62,979 nucleotides of DNA from Pedobacter foliorum (GTDB lineage: Bacteria; Bacteroidota; Bacteroidia; Sphingobacteriales; Sphingobacteriaceae): positions 1 to 62,979 of the forward strand of contig NZ_JABSNU010000022.1 in the NCBI RefSeq assembly GCF_013266735.1, given 5' to 3'. Of this stretch, positions 42,931 to 51,646 are shown in pieces. The position numbers were made by a program, and so were the translations under genes. The notes below the pieces were generated by a model. That model was not told where the DNA came from, made no database searches, and worked only from the letters and a program-made list of their open reading frames with translations. The number at the start of each line of letters is the position of its first letter. Position 1 is the first letter of the stretch.

Positions 42931-43977
42931 ATGTCAATCTACACACCTGCTCCTCATAGCAAAACACGGGTATTGATCGGAAAACTAATTCTATCCATAC
43001 CGAAACTCCTTCAGGAACTAACTCCAAATGGAATTGAAAATTCCAAGTTCAACTTTATGAAACCAAAATCTCTCGAGGAAGAGTATCTTTTATATCGTAA
43101 ACGCCGAGCTTCAAAATACAAACAAAACCGTAGAGCAATAAGTTACGGACACAAAAATTTGCTCATGCTTTGGCCAGATCACTTTAAGTCATTTGAGGAT
43201 TTCAAAATGTGCTTTAAGCCAGTACCAGAAGGCATGCCAGCTGAATTGATGTTCATAATGAAAGTTTGTATACGCCATATCTTTACTACTTATTGTGTGG
43301 TATACAATTCAAACCTTCAATCTATGACTTTAGGCCCTGAAAAATCTTATTACTTACAGCTTTCAGAATTGATAAATGATCTTAAAATACTTGAAAAAGA
43401 TTATCTAAGTAAGTACAGTTATTTTGCAATGCCAGACATTAAATCAATAGATCTTATACCTATATACGAATTTATATTCAGAGCATTAAAGGATGAAGGT
43501 TTAGAATGGGAATATAAAAACGAAAATCTACTTCAACTGAGAAACGAATCAATGCCGGATGAGGAAGAATTAGAGGACGAAGAACTAGATGATGATGATG
43601 AGTATAACGAAATCAAAGAGTTAGAAGAAGAAGCCCTCAAATATAGGCTGCTTAAAATACACGAGCGCCAAAAGATTTGGGACGATTATGACGAGAATGA
43701 TCATTTTCTCAGTATCGACGCTAAAAGACAAAAACGAGGCTCAGATGTATATGGAAATATTGTTCCACTAAAGTTTTTGAAATTTATGTCATATTCGCAT
43801 GTCCATGATAGCTTTCAACATTTAGGGGAATATCCCGAAATTGCAGACTCCTTTGAAGAAGAAATAGATCGTCTAAAAAACCTTAAATGTATAGAAAGTG
43901 GTAAGGTTCAAGCTTATTACAATGTTTATGGTAAATTCCCCAAAGGCTATCCTGAATCTGAATATTCATATTTTTAA
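42931..43977 (+). CDS. Orphan protein of unknown function with acidic patch
   Basis: A 348-aa protein without signal peptide or membrane segments. The N-terminal part is basic ('YRKRRASKYKQNRRA'), and residues about 210-230 are a run of Glu and Asp ('DEEELEDEELDDDDEYNE'). I recognise no domain. Upstream is the SusCD terminator and downstream a hairpin repeat, so it is transcribed alone. The codon use and AT content do not stand out strongly by eye. Lineage-specific proteins of this kind are often acquired genes; nothing here proves that. Confidence 0.6.
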   Translation: MSIYTPAPHSKTRVLIGKLILSIPKLLQELTPNGIENSKFNFMKPKSLEEEYLLYRKRRASKYKQNRRAISYGHKNLLMLWPDHFKSFEDFKMCFKPVPEGMPAELMFIMKVCIRHIFTTYCVVYNSNLQSMTLGPEKSYYLQLSELINDLKILEKDYLSKYSYFAMPDIKSIDLIPIYEFIFRALKDEGLEWEYKNENLLQLRNESMPDEEELEDEELDDDDEYNEIKELEEEALKYRLLKIHERQKIWDDYDENDHFLSIDAKRQKRGSDVYGNIVPLKFLKFMSYSHVHDSFQHLGEYPEIADSFEEEIDRLKNLKCIESGKVQAYYNVYGKFPKGYPESEYSYF

Positions 43978-43982
43978 AAGGA

Positions 43983-44071
43983 GGTGTCCAAAAAGGCTAA
44001 ATCATCATTCTGAATTTATTTCAGTATGATGATGAGCATAATGAAATAGTAATTAAACCTTTTTGGACACC
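43983..44071. repeat. Nested inverted repeat related to the REP-like family; possible bidirectional terminator
   Basis: The outer arms GGTGTCCAAAAAGG (43983-43996) and the exact complement (44058-44071) enclose an inner hairpin at 44003-44031 with the REP-like core TCTGAATTTATTTCAG. The stretch TTAAACCTTTTTG also occurs after copy 1 (368-380), so a longer common element may exist. It lies between two convergent genes and could end both transcripts. Confidence 0.7.
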
Positions 44072-44093
44072 CTATTTTCGTTATCACCCCCTC

Positions 44094-46751
44094 TTAAATC
44101 TTACTTTCAAAATGATAAACACCAGAACCAATCTCTTGAGTATTTCCTGGTAACACGATTTTTGCTTTAGTATTAGCAGGTATGGCAACATCTAGCTTCA
44201 ACAATCCATTCTCCAACGTCCACGAAGATTTCACTGTACCATAAACAGTTTCTAATTCAGCAGCTGCGTTCGTAATTTTACCACCTGGTTTTGGCGATAT
44301 TACAATATACTTATAACCTGGCTGATCAGCTACGGCATTAATACCAGCAATAGTTTTATACATCCAATCACCAATTGCACCATACGCATAATGATTAAAG
44401 GAGTTCATATCTGGAGTCTGGAAACTACCATCTGGCTTAATACCGTCCCAGCGCTCCCAAATTGTTGTAGCACCCATCTTTACAGGATACAGCCACGACG
44501 GATAAGTCTCCTGCATTAAAAGATCATAAGCAACATTATCATATCCAAACTTGCTCAACACATGACATAAATAAGGTGTTCCAAGAAAACCTGTGGTCAA
44601 GTGATTACCATAATCTCTAATATTCTGCACCAAACGTCCGGCAGCATTTAGTCTTAAATTCTCAGGCAACATATCAAACTGCAAGGCCAATACATAAGCC
44701 GTTTGAGTACCCGAAATCAACCTCCCATTAGGAGTCATATATTCTTTTACATACGCTGCTTTAATATCAGCTAAAAGCGAAGTATACTTTGCTTCATCGT
44801 CTTTTTTACCCAAAACCCTTGCAGCATTAATCAACAGTTGAGTAGAGTGTGCATAAAATGTTTGGGCAATCATGTATTTATCAGTAACGGCTGCCCTGCC
44901 ATCATTATCATCATCAGGTCTGTAAAAAAGCCAATCACCAAAGTGGAAACCTGTATTCCAAAGATTGTCTTTGGAGGCCGAAGTCATAAACTTCACCCAC
45001 CCCACCATACTTTCATATTGACTTTCCAATATTCTTTTGTCACCATATGCCACATACATATCCCAAGGAATGATAGTTGCCACATCAGCCCATCCTGCTG
45101 CGCCAGATGAGCCATCACCAATAACATTTGGAACTACAAAAGGAACACTACCATTCGGCAACTGATCTAATTTTACATCCTTAAGCCATTTCGTAAAAAA
45201 GCCTGCAACATCCATATTGTAAGCTGCAGTGGCGGCAAAAGCCTGCGCATCACCAGTCCACCCCAAGCGCTCATCACGTTGCGGACAATCCGTAGGCACA
45301 TCAACAAAGTTCCCTTTTTGTCCCCATTGTATGTTATGCTGCAATTGATTCAACAACGGATTAGAAGTAGTAAACTTACCTGTAGTTTTCATATCAGAAT
45401 ACAAAGCAATAGCAGTAAGATCACTTTCCTTCAAATCTCCGGGATAACCTTCAACCTTCACATACCTAAAACCCTGAAACGTAAAGTGAGGTTCAAAAAC
45501 TTCCTCACCAGCACCTTTAAGAATATAGTTATTCTGTTGTTTTGCCGACCTTAAATTAACCGTATAAAAGTTACCTTCCTTATCCAGTACCTCAGCATGA
45601 CTAAGCGTTATTTTTGTTCCGGCAGCACCTCTGGCTTTCAACTGAACCCAGCCCACCAAATTCTGTCCAAAATCAACAACTGTTTCACCTTTTGGTGTTT
45701 TAATAATCTTTAAAGCCTTAAACTGCTCATGCTTTTTAACAAGAGGACCACTCATACTCACTAACTGGTCCTTGCCTTTACTTAAAGTTCTTACCCCTGT
45801 CCAGCTCTGATCTTCCTTATATCCGGCTAAAGCCCACCCCTGTTTCTCAAATCTTGCATCATAAGTTTCACCATTGTAAATATCAGAACCTAAAATCGGT
45901 CCATTAGATGATTTCCATTGATCATCAGTTTGCACAGTTTCCTTGCTTCCATCCGAATACTCTATCTCAAGTTGAAAAAGCAGTGCTCTGGTATCACCAT
46001 AAAAATTATGCTGACCTGCAAAACCGATATGCCCCTTATACCATCCATCACCCAAGGTAACACCTATTGCATTACTACCCTTTTTCAGAAAAGCAGTAAC
46101 ATCATATACCTGATATTGAAGATGTTTATTATAACTAGTCCAGCCCGGTGCAAAATAACTATCACTGATGCGTTTACCATTTATTTGAGCCTCATATAAG
46201 CCCTTAGCAGTAACATAAGCCGTGGCCGACTTAACTTCTTTTTTTAATGAAATCTCTTTTCTAAATAGCGGACTAACCTTAGAAGTATCCTTTCCAGATA
46301 CAGTTATCCATTGTGCAGTCCAATCAGAATCTACCAGACCTGTTTGAAAAAGCCGTGGCTCAGACCATACCGAAGTATTGCCGTGATTGTCCTTTACCCT
46401 AACTTGCCAGTAATATCTCTTCTTCGATTGCAACTCAGTTCCGGCATAATCTATCAATACAGACTGATCACCAGAAACACTCGCTTTCCACACCAAATCT
46501 TTACCTGCCTTAACTGAAGCTTTATTTGCACCTACCCTAATCTCATAAGACGATTGCAAGGTATTTTTCACTGTCGAATTTATCTTCCAGCTAAACCTCG
46601 GTTTTAGGGTTTCTATACTTAAAGGATCTTCCAGATGCTCAACCTTAAGGTCATTAACGCTTAATTTTTGAGCAAAAACAGTAAGATTAAAAACAAACAA
46701 GAGAGCAAATACTGCAAAGAATTGCAGCAACTTTTTAACACATAATTTCAT
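44094..46751 (-). CDS. GH78 alpha-L-rhamnosidase B
   Basis: An 885-aa secreted enzyme. The signal peptide begins 'MKLCVKKLLQFFAVFALLF', which fixes the start at 46751; the frame is open further, to an ATG at 46796, but that would bury the signal. Domains are an N-terminal beta-sandwich ('KVEHLEDPLSIETLKPRFSW'), a Bac_rhamnosid_N-like region ('YVTAKGLYEAQINGKRIS'), and the (alpha/alpha)6 core with 'TDCPQRDERLGWTGDAQ', the DERLGW variant seen in many GH78 enzymes. This spacing differs from rhamnosidase A, so the two may have different specificities. It follows the GH95 gene by 99 bp in the same direction. Confidence 0.93.
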   Translation of the reverse strand: MKLCVKKLLQFFAVFALLFVFNLTVFAQKLSVNDLKVEHLEDPLSIETLKPRFSWKINSTVKNTLQSSYEIRVGANKASVKAGKDLVWKASVSGDQSVLIDYAGTELQSKKRYYWQVRVKDNHGNTSVWSEPRLFQTGLVDSDWTAQWITVSGKDTSKVSPLFRKEISLKKEVKSATAYVTAKGLYEAQINGKRISDSYFAPGWTSYNKHLQYQVYDVTAFLKKGSNAIGVTLGDGWYKGHIGFAGQHNFYGDTRALLFQLEIEYSDGSKETVQTDDQWKSSNGPILGSDIYNGETYDARFEKQGWALAGYKEDQSWTGVRTLSKGKDQLVSMSGPLVKKHEQFKALKIIKTPKGETVVDFGQNLVGWVQLKARGAAGTKITLSHAEVLDKEGNFYTVNLRSAKQQNNYILKGAGEEVFEPHFTFQGFRYVKVEGYPGDLKESDLTAIALYSDMKTTGKFTTSNPLLNQLQHNIQWGQKGNFVDVPTDCPQRDERLGWTGDAQAFAATAAYNMDVAGFFTKWLKDVKLDQLPNGSVPFVVPNVIGDGSSGAAGWADVATIIPWDMYVAYGDKRILESQYESMVGWVKFMTSASKDNLWNTGFHFGDWLFYRPDDDNDGRAAVTDKYMIAQTFYAHSTQLLINAARVLGKKDDEAKYTSLLADIKAAYVKEYMTPNGRLISGTQTAYVLALQFDMLPENLRLNAAGRLVQNIRDYGNHLTTGFLGTPYLCHVLSKFGYDNVAYDLLMQETYPSWLYPVKMGATTIWERWDGIKPDGSFQTPDMNSFNHYAYGAIGDWMYKTIAGINAVADQPGYKYIVISPKPGGKITNAAAELETVYGTVKSSWTLENGLLKLDVAIPANTKAKIVLPGNTQEIGSGVYHFESKI

Positions 46752-46850
46752 ATTCGGTTTAATAGTGAGTTTTCGGGAAAAGCCCAAAAAACTCACTATT
46801 ATCCGTAATTAATTCGACATATGTGTCATGCACCGTCCTGTCTTTATTAA

Positions 46851-49121
46851 TTACTGACCTACAAAACTGTAAACTTTACCGGCTACAGTTTTAAATCCGT
46901 ACTTATATCCATTCTCATCTTTGCTGCTTTTCACTGCAACAACCGACTTTAAAGTATTAGGAACGCGAAGATTACAATCTCCACCAGATAAAGATTTAAC
47001 AGACAACTTAACAATCTTTCCGTTTTTCCACTGCATATCAACAATTTCAAAATTACCTCTTGCCTTTAAACCTTTAACATCACCATTTACCCATGCATCA
47101 GGTAAAGCAGGCAACAATTGAATCTCTCCCGTTTGACTCTGCAACAACATCTCTGCAACGCCGGCAGTATAGCCAAAGTTACCATCGATTTGAAATGGAG
47201 GATGTGCACAAAGCAAGTTGCTGTAAATTCCACCACCTCCGTTATAGTCAGTACCAGATCCACCAGCAAGCTTAATAAAATTATTAAGGATAACATAAGC
47301 ATGGTTACCATCCTGTAATCTTGCCCAGAAGTTCATTTTCCAAGCCATAGACCACCCTGTCGATTCATCACCACGTGCTAACAAACTTACCTTAGCTGCT
47401 TTAGCAAGCTCAGGAGTTTGTGTAATACTGATTTGTTTTCCAGGATGCAATGCATAAAGATGCGAAACATGTCTGTGTTTATCAGTTGGGTCATCACGGT
47501 CAGTCTCCCATTCCTGTAATTGTCCCCACTTACCAATTTTTGGTTTTAGTAACTTACTTTTCAAGTCAGCAATATGAGCCTTGTAATCTCCATCAATACC
47601 TAAAATATCTGCTGCTTCAATATAATTGGTAAACAAGTCGTAAATAATCTGCTGATCATGCGACACACCATCTTCTTTAGGGCCATGCTCTGGCGACCAA
47701 CCATTTGGAGCCACTATCGTCCCATCTGGTCTTCTCTTTAAATGGTCATCCCAAAATTCAGAAACCTCCTTTAAAATTGGATAAGCAAATGTCTTTAAGT
47801 AGTTTTTATCCTTAGTAAAATCGTAATGTTCCCAAAGCGCTTGTGCATACCATGCACTGCCTGGAGTATTCCATAAAAAGCTATCACCTCCAAAAACATT
47901 GTTTTCTGTTTTCACTGTCCATCCGCGTACATCACCATATTCTTTCCTGGTGTGTAGTTTCGCAACTTCACGTATGCTATTTACGTAATCCAGATATGGA
48001 ACATGACATTCCGAAAGATTAGTCGGTTCAGCAAGCCAGTAGTTCATTTGAATATTGATGTTAGAATGATAGTCGCTACCCCAAGGAGGATTTGAACTAT
48101 TATTCCACAATCCTTGCAAGTTGGCTGGCAACCCACCTTTACGCGAAGAACCAATCAACAAATATCTACCGTACTGAAACAACAACGCTTCTAATTCCGG
48201 ATCTGCTTGTTTATTATGATTGATAACCCGTGCTCCTGTTGGTAAACTTCGGTTAGCAGCACTTGTTGCACCTAAATTCAATGATACCCTACCAAACAAG
48301 TTTTGGTAATCTTTCACATGATCAGCCAACAACGTTTTATATGGCTTAGCAGCAACCAGATTTAAGATCTGCTTGATCCTGACACCAGGCTCCTCTCCTT
48401 TCCAGTTTAACTCTCTTTTATTACTATAATTTGTTGCAGCTGTAAAGATTATGGTAATAGCATCAGCCTTAGTAACCTTCAATTTTGCGCTTCCATTTTT
48501 ATCCGAAACCACACTGCTCGAGCCATTTTCTATTTTTACTAAAGCAGTAGCCTGATAGGTCATACCATTCCCAAGATGTCCGGTAAAAGTTAAAGTTGTA
48601 CCATCAACAGAAACTTGTGCTCCGTGATCATCTTTAAGCCCAATAACAGCCGAATAAGCATTTTTTTTATCGGCCGTATAACGAAGAACCATTACTTTGC
48701 TCGGAAAACTGCAGAAATATTCTCTGTTAAATTTAATATTGTTCTTTACATAGTTAACTCTATGTAAAGCTGTATTCAGATCAAGCTCCCTTTTATAACT
48801 AGTAAAGCTCGAATCCCTACCCTCAAAATCAATGAATATATCACCGAAAGCTTGGTAAGCTCCCCTGTCGTTTTCATCTCCTGACCATAAGGTATTGTCA
48901 TTAAACTGAATATGTTCCTGGCTAACCCCTCCAAAAACCATCCCGCCAATTCTGCCATTACCTATCGGATAAGATTCAGTCATCCAATCTTTGGCAGGCT
49001 TATTATCCCACAGTTTTAAGTCCTGCACGACTTGCCCTGTTTTTTTAACCTGAGCAGTGAGACTGAGCTGAAATAGCAGGAAAATAAATAGTGCATAAAT
49101 TTGTTTCTTGTGTGGTTTCAT
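46851..49121 (-). CDS. GH95 alpha-L-fucosidase (or galactosidase)
   Basis: A 756-aa secreted protein with signal peptide 'YALFIFLLFQLSLTAQ'. The N-terminal domain has the GH95 opening 'PAKDWMTESYPIGNGRIGGMVFGG' and 'IQFNDNTLWSG'. The barrel carries 'QGLWNNSSNPPWGSDYHSNINIQMNYW', 'WSPEHGPKEDG' and 'GYTAGVAEMLLQSQ'. GH95 enzymes invert alpha-1,2-L-fucosides, and some act on alpha-L-galactose. In line with an esterase upstream and GH78 downstream, it suggests breakdown of a branched plant or algal glycan with fucose (or galactose) and rhamnose. Confidence 0.92.
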   Translation of the reverse strand: MKPHKKQIYALFIFLLFQLSLTAQVKKTGQVVQDLKLWDNKPAKDWMTESYPIGNGRIGGMVFGGVSQEHIQFNDNTLWSGDENDRGAYQAFGDIFIDFEGRDSSFTSYKRELDLNTALHRVNYVKNNIKFNREYFCSFPSKVMVLRYTADKKNAYSAVIGLKDDHGAQVSVDGTTLTFTGHLGNGMTYQATALVKIENGSSSVVSDKNGSAKLKVTKADAITIIFTAATNYSNKRELNWKGEEPGVRIKQILNLVAAKPYKTLLADHVKDYQNLFGRVSLNLGATSAANRSLPTGARVINHNKQADPELEALLFQYGRYLLIGSSRKGGLPANLQGLWNNSSNPPWGSDYHSNINIQMNYWLAEPTNLSECHVPYLDYVNSIREVAKLHTRKEYGDVRGWTVKTENNVFGGDSFLWNTPGSAWYAQALWEHYDFTKDKNYLKTFAYPILKEVSEFWDDHLKRRPDGTIVAPNGWSPEHGPKEDGVSHDQQIIYDLFTNYIEAADILGIDGDYKAHIADLKSKLLKPKIGKWGQLQEWETDRDDPTDKHRHVSHLYALHPGKQISITQTPELAKAAKVSLLARGDESTGWSMAWKMNFWARLQDGNHAYVILNNFIKLAGGSGTDYNGGGGIYSNLLCAHPPFQIDGNFGYTAGVAEMLLQSQTGEIQLLPALPDAWVNGDVKGLKARGNFEIVDMQWKNGKIVKLSVKSLSGGDCNLRVPNTLKSVVAVKSSKDENGYKYGFKTVAGKVYSFVGQ

Positions 49122-49258
49122 TTTGTGATATACAGGTTTAGTGTAAAAAGTTCTTCAATGATACCTAAATAAAGCTCAAAAAAATTCAGCAATTCTTACA
49201 TCATCTTAAGGAATTTTAACATTAAACAGGTAATGATCACTTATAACAACTGTAATTT

Positions 49259-50224
49259 TTAATCACCAATCCTCTTATAGATATACTGTCTGTCAGCATT
49301 TATTAGTAGCTCCATTTTTCGGCTTTTTCCAGAAAACACAGCATCCACCGGATCATTTTCATTTACAAAAAACTTATCATTTGCATAAGGCTTAAGCTCA
49401 ATCGCCCCTTTTTTCCTAATCATAGTAACTACTCCTGGTGCAACGGTTATTTTCAATGTATCATTAGCTAGATCATTATAATAAGAACCCTGATAAGTAT
49501 CCAATATTTTCTGATCTACAGGAACCTTGCTGTATTTAAACTTTTTGATGCCCAGCATCCAGGTGTACAAACTATCCGTGTTGTAAGCAGAAGTCCAGCT
49601 GTCATGACCATCCTCAGGGAAAACGGTAAACTTAACATCCGGATTAACAGGCCTCAAAGCATCAACCATATCCTGACTCTGTTTAAGTGGAACGATATTA
49701 TCTTTACCTCCATGAAAAACCCAAACTGGTGTATGTCTAATGGTCCAAACTTTAGATACATCCCCACCCCCACAAATAGGTATAACTGCAGCAAACATAT
49801 TAGGGTATTTCATAGCCATATCCCAACTGCCATACCCCCCCATACTTAAACCGGTTAAGTACAAACGATCCTCATCAATTCTATATTTCTTCTTAACTTC
49901 CTTCATCAGGCGCATCAAGTCGGTACTTTCCCAACGTTCTCCCTCAGGAACTTGTGGCGACACAACTATAAAAGGGAACTGTTTCCCATTGGCGATCAGC
50001 TTAGGCAAGCCATTTACAGCCACCTTGCTTACATCATCTCCGCGCTCACCGCTTCCATGTAAAAACAATACCACAGGAAATTTTTGTTGATCATCTTTGT
50101 TATAGTTTTCAGGTAAATAAAGCAGATACTTTATTTCGTTGATATATTTTTCCTGAGTTTGCTGGGCAAAAGTAACACCGCATAACAAATTGAAAACGAT
50201 AAGAAAGGAGAATAGGGGTTTCAT
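49259..50224 (-). CDS. Secreted alpha/beta-hydrolase (carbohydrate-esterase-like)
   Basis: A 321-aa protein with signal peptide 'LFSFLIVFNLLCGVTFAQ', which sets the start at 50224; an ATG at 50272 would add 16 residues before it. The serine hydrolase triad is visible: the nucleophile elbow 'TGLSMGGYG', the acid in 'HGGKDNIVP' and the His in 'FPEDGHDSW'. The oxyanion-hole segment is 'LFLHGSGERG'. Family relatives are prolyl-oligopeptidase-like or CE1-type feruloyl/acetyl esterases, so it may deacylate a glycan. About 60 extra C-terminal residues after the triad form a small beta domain. It leads a likely operon with GH95 and GH78. Confidence 0.85.
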   Translation of the reverse strand: MKPLFSFLIVFNLLCGVTFAQQTQEKYINEIKYLLYLPENYNKDDQQKFPVVLFLHGSGERGDDVSKVAVNGLPKLIANGKQFPFIVVSPQVPEGERWESTDLMRLMKEVKKKYRIDEDRLYLTGLSMGGYGSWDMAMKYPNMFAAVIPICGGGDVSKVWTIRHTPVWVFHGGKDNIVPLKQSQDMVDALRPVNPDVKFTVFPEDGHDSWTSAYNTDSLYTWMLGIKKFKYSKVPVDQKILDTYQGSYYNDLANDTLKITVAPGVVTMIRKKGAIELKPYANDKFFVNENDPVDAVFSGKSRKMELLINADRQYIYKRIGD

Positions 50225-50294
50225 ATTAAACAATTTAATAATCAGACTCTTAATATACGAGAATGTTACCAAATATGCTATAACAACCTAAAAG

Positions 50295-50747
50295 CTAAAT
50301 CTTTCCCTTTTTTATGGAGGCAATATCCCCAAGGTCTTTTTTTCTCCCAGAGGCTTCTTTATTTTTGATAAACTCACTGACATTAATAAAGTTAACCTTA
50401 AGATTATCTACCTCACCGTCCACTCTATTTATATAAGCCTCATCAAATTCAACTCCTGATATTGCATTTAAGATATCTATTCTTAGAGGAGGATATCCCA
50501 ATTGAGTAACATAGTTTTCTTTTAAAAAATCTTGTTCAGTTAAACCTAAAGACCCAAAACCAAAATCATTCAATACCTTGATCATTTTTGATGCATTCTC
50601 AGCACTAGGTTTAATCCAAATATCTAAATCTCCTGTATGTCTCGGGCGACCATGATATGCAAGTGCATGAGCACCAACTATCATATAATCAACCTTATGA
50701 AGATTGAGCAATTCTATAAAATCAATAAAATCCTGTTCGAAGATCAT
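50295..50747 (-). CDS. Nucleotidyltransferase-fold protein (MNT-like)
   Basis: A 150-aa protein of the DNA polymerase beta-like nucleotidyltransferase superfamily: 'YMIVGAHALAYHGRPRHTGDLDIWI', where GDLDIW holds the metal-binding aspartates, followed by 'RIDILNAISG' with the third acid. Related small enzymes act in MNT/HEPN or AbiEii-type toxin-antitoxin modules, transferring nucleotides to a partner or to tRNA. Its start overlaps the stop of a 67-aa ORF by 4 bp, so the two are translationally coupled. The assignment of an antitoxin or toxin role is inference. Confidence 0.8.
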   Translation of the reverse strand: MIFEQDFIDFIELLNLHKVDYMIVGAHALAYHGRPRHTGDLDIWIKPSAENASKMIKVLNDFGFGSLGLTEQDFLKENYVTQLGYPPLRIDILNAISGVEFDEAYINRVDGEVDNLKVNFINVSEFIKNKEASGRKKDLGDIASIKKGKI

Positions 50748-50947
50748 AATTTCCTTTGGTGCACTACCTTCTCAATTTTTTCAGGAAACTCGCCATCTGA
50801 CCATGTAAAATAATTTTTCCTTAGGCGACTAACTTCAGATAATCTCTCCGAAACAGGTCTACTAAGCCAGAATAAAACATCAAGACGATCTTCATCTTCC
50901 ATTTTAACCTGATTAACTACCATAACTATTTTTCTTTCGTGCTTCAT
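50744..50947 (-). CDS. Small partner protein of the nucleotidyltransferase
   Basis: A 67-aa hydrophilic protein: 'VKMEDEDRLDVLFWLSRPVSERLSEVSRLRKNYF' and a basic tail 'EKVVHQRKL'. The pattern of a small helical protein followed with overlap by an NTase gene recurs in Bacteroidota genomes as far as I recall, which I cannot verify here. An inner ATG (MVVNQ) gives 59 aa. It could be the antitoxin, a DNA-binding regulator or a substrate adaptor. Confidence 0.7.
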   Translation of the reverse strand: MKHERKIVMVVNQVKMEDEDRLDVLFWLSRPVSERLSEVSRLRKNYFTWSDGEFPEKIEKVVHQRKL

Positions 50948-51050
50948 GCCTTAGAATTACGATTAAATCACTTAAACATCGATCTGCTCATTACAAAAAT
51001 ACGAAAAAACAAGATGTTTTTTTAACTATCCTAACTCAAAGATAATATAC

Positions 51051-51629
51051 CTAAAACATTGACAATTGCTCATCTGAGGACGAGCTAGGTTTGCTTTGAA
51101 AAACAAACTCTTCAATTACTAAAAATTGACTATTACCTTCACGAACACGAAGAACTATTCTGTCGCAGCAAAAGTTTAATTTTATTTTCTTGTCCTTAAA
51201 TAAGGTATTTGCTACTGATAATTTTTCTTCATCTAGCTTTCTACCTATTGTTATGTGAGGATTAGAACTGTTATAAGTCAACTTAACTTTTAGACCTTTC
51301 TGAATTCTCTTCATAAGTGGCTTCAGTATAGTTTCAGATTCATTGTCCGGCAATATACAAATTACACTATTTGTTCCTTTTTCATATGCACCTACGTGAT
51401 CAAATCTTAAATCTAGAGGGAATTCAGTCTCGCAAAGTTTACGTAGTTGGGATTTAATACTGTCCAATTTCCCTTCTAAATCTGCTTCAAACTCACCAAT
51501 TGTTATATGGGCTTTTGAATTCCTACTGCCATACCAACCAATTAAAGAGGCAAGCTCGTCCTTCAAAGCCCTTACCTCATCCATTACAGATCCAAAGGGA
51601 TATATTGCTATTGAATAAATCTTACTCAT
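51051..51629 (-). CDS. 2H phosphoesterase (2'-5' RNA ligase-like)
   Basis: A 192-aa cytoplasmic protein with the two HxT/S motifs of the 2H superfamily: 'AHITIGEF' and 'NPHITIGRK'. They place two catalytic histidines on opposite lobes of a pseudo-symmetric barrel. Members cleave 2',3'-cyclic phosphodiesters or ligate/unligate 2'-5' RNA bonds. The C-terminus extends about 30 residues past the second lobe. It starts 17 bp after the stop of the cytochrome c assembly gene, in the same direction, so it may share that transcript. Confidence 0.85.
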   Translation of the reverse strand: MSKIYSIAIYPFGSVMDEVRALKDELASLIGWYGSRNSKAHITIGEFEADLEGKLDSIKSQLRKLCETEFPLDLRFDHVGAYEKGTNSVICILPDNESETILKPLMKRIQKGLKVKLTYNSSNPHITIGRKLDEEKLSVANTLFKDKKIKLNFCCDRIVLRVREGNSQFLVIEEFVFQSKPSSSSDEQLSMF

Positions 51630-51646
51630 AACTTAAAGGTATGAGA

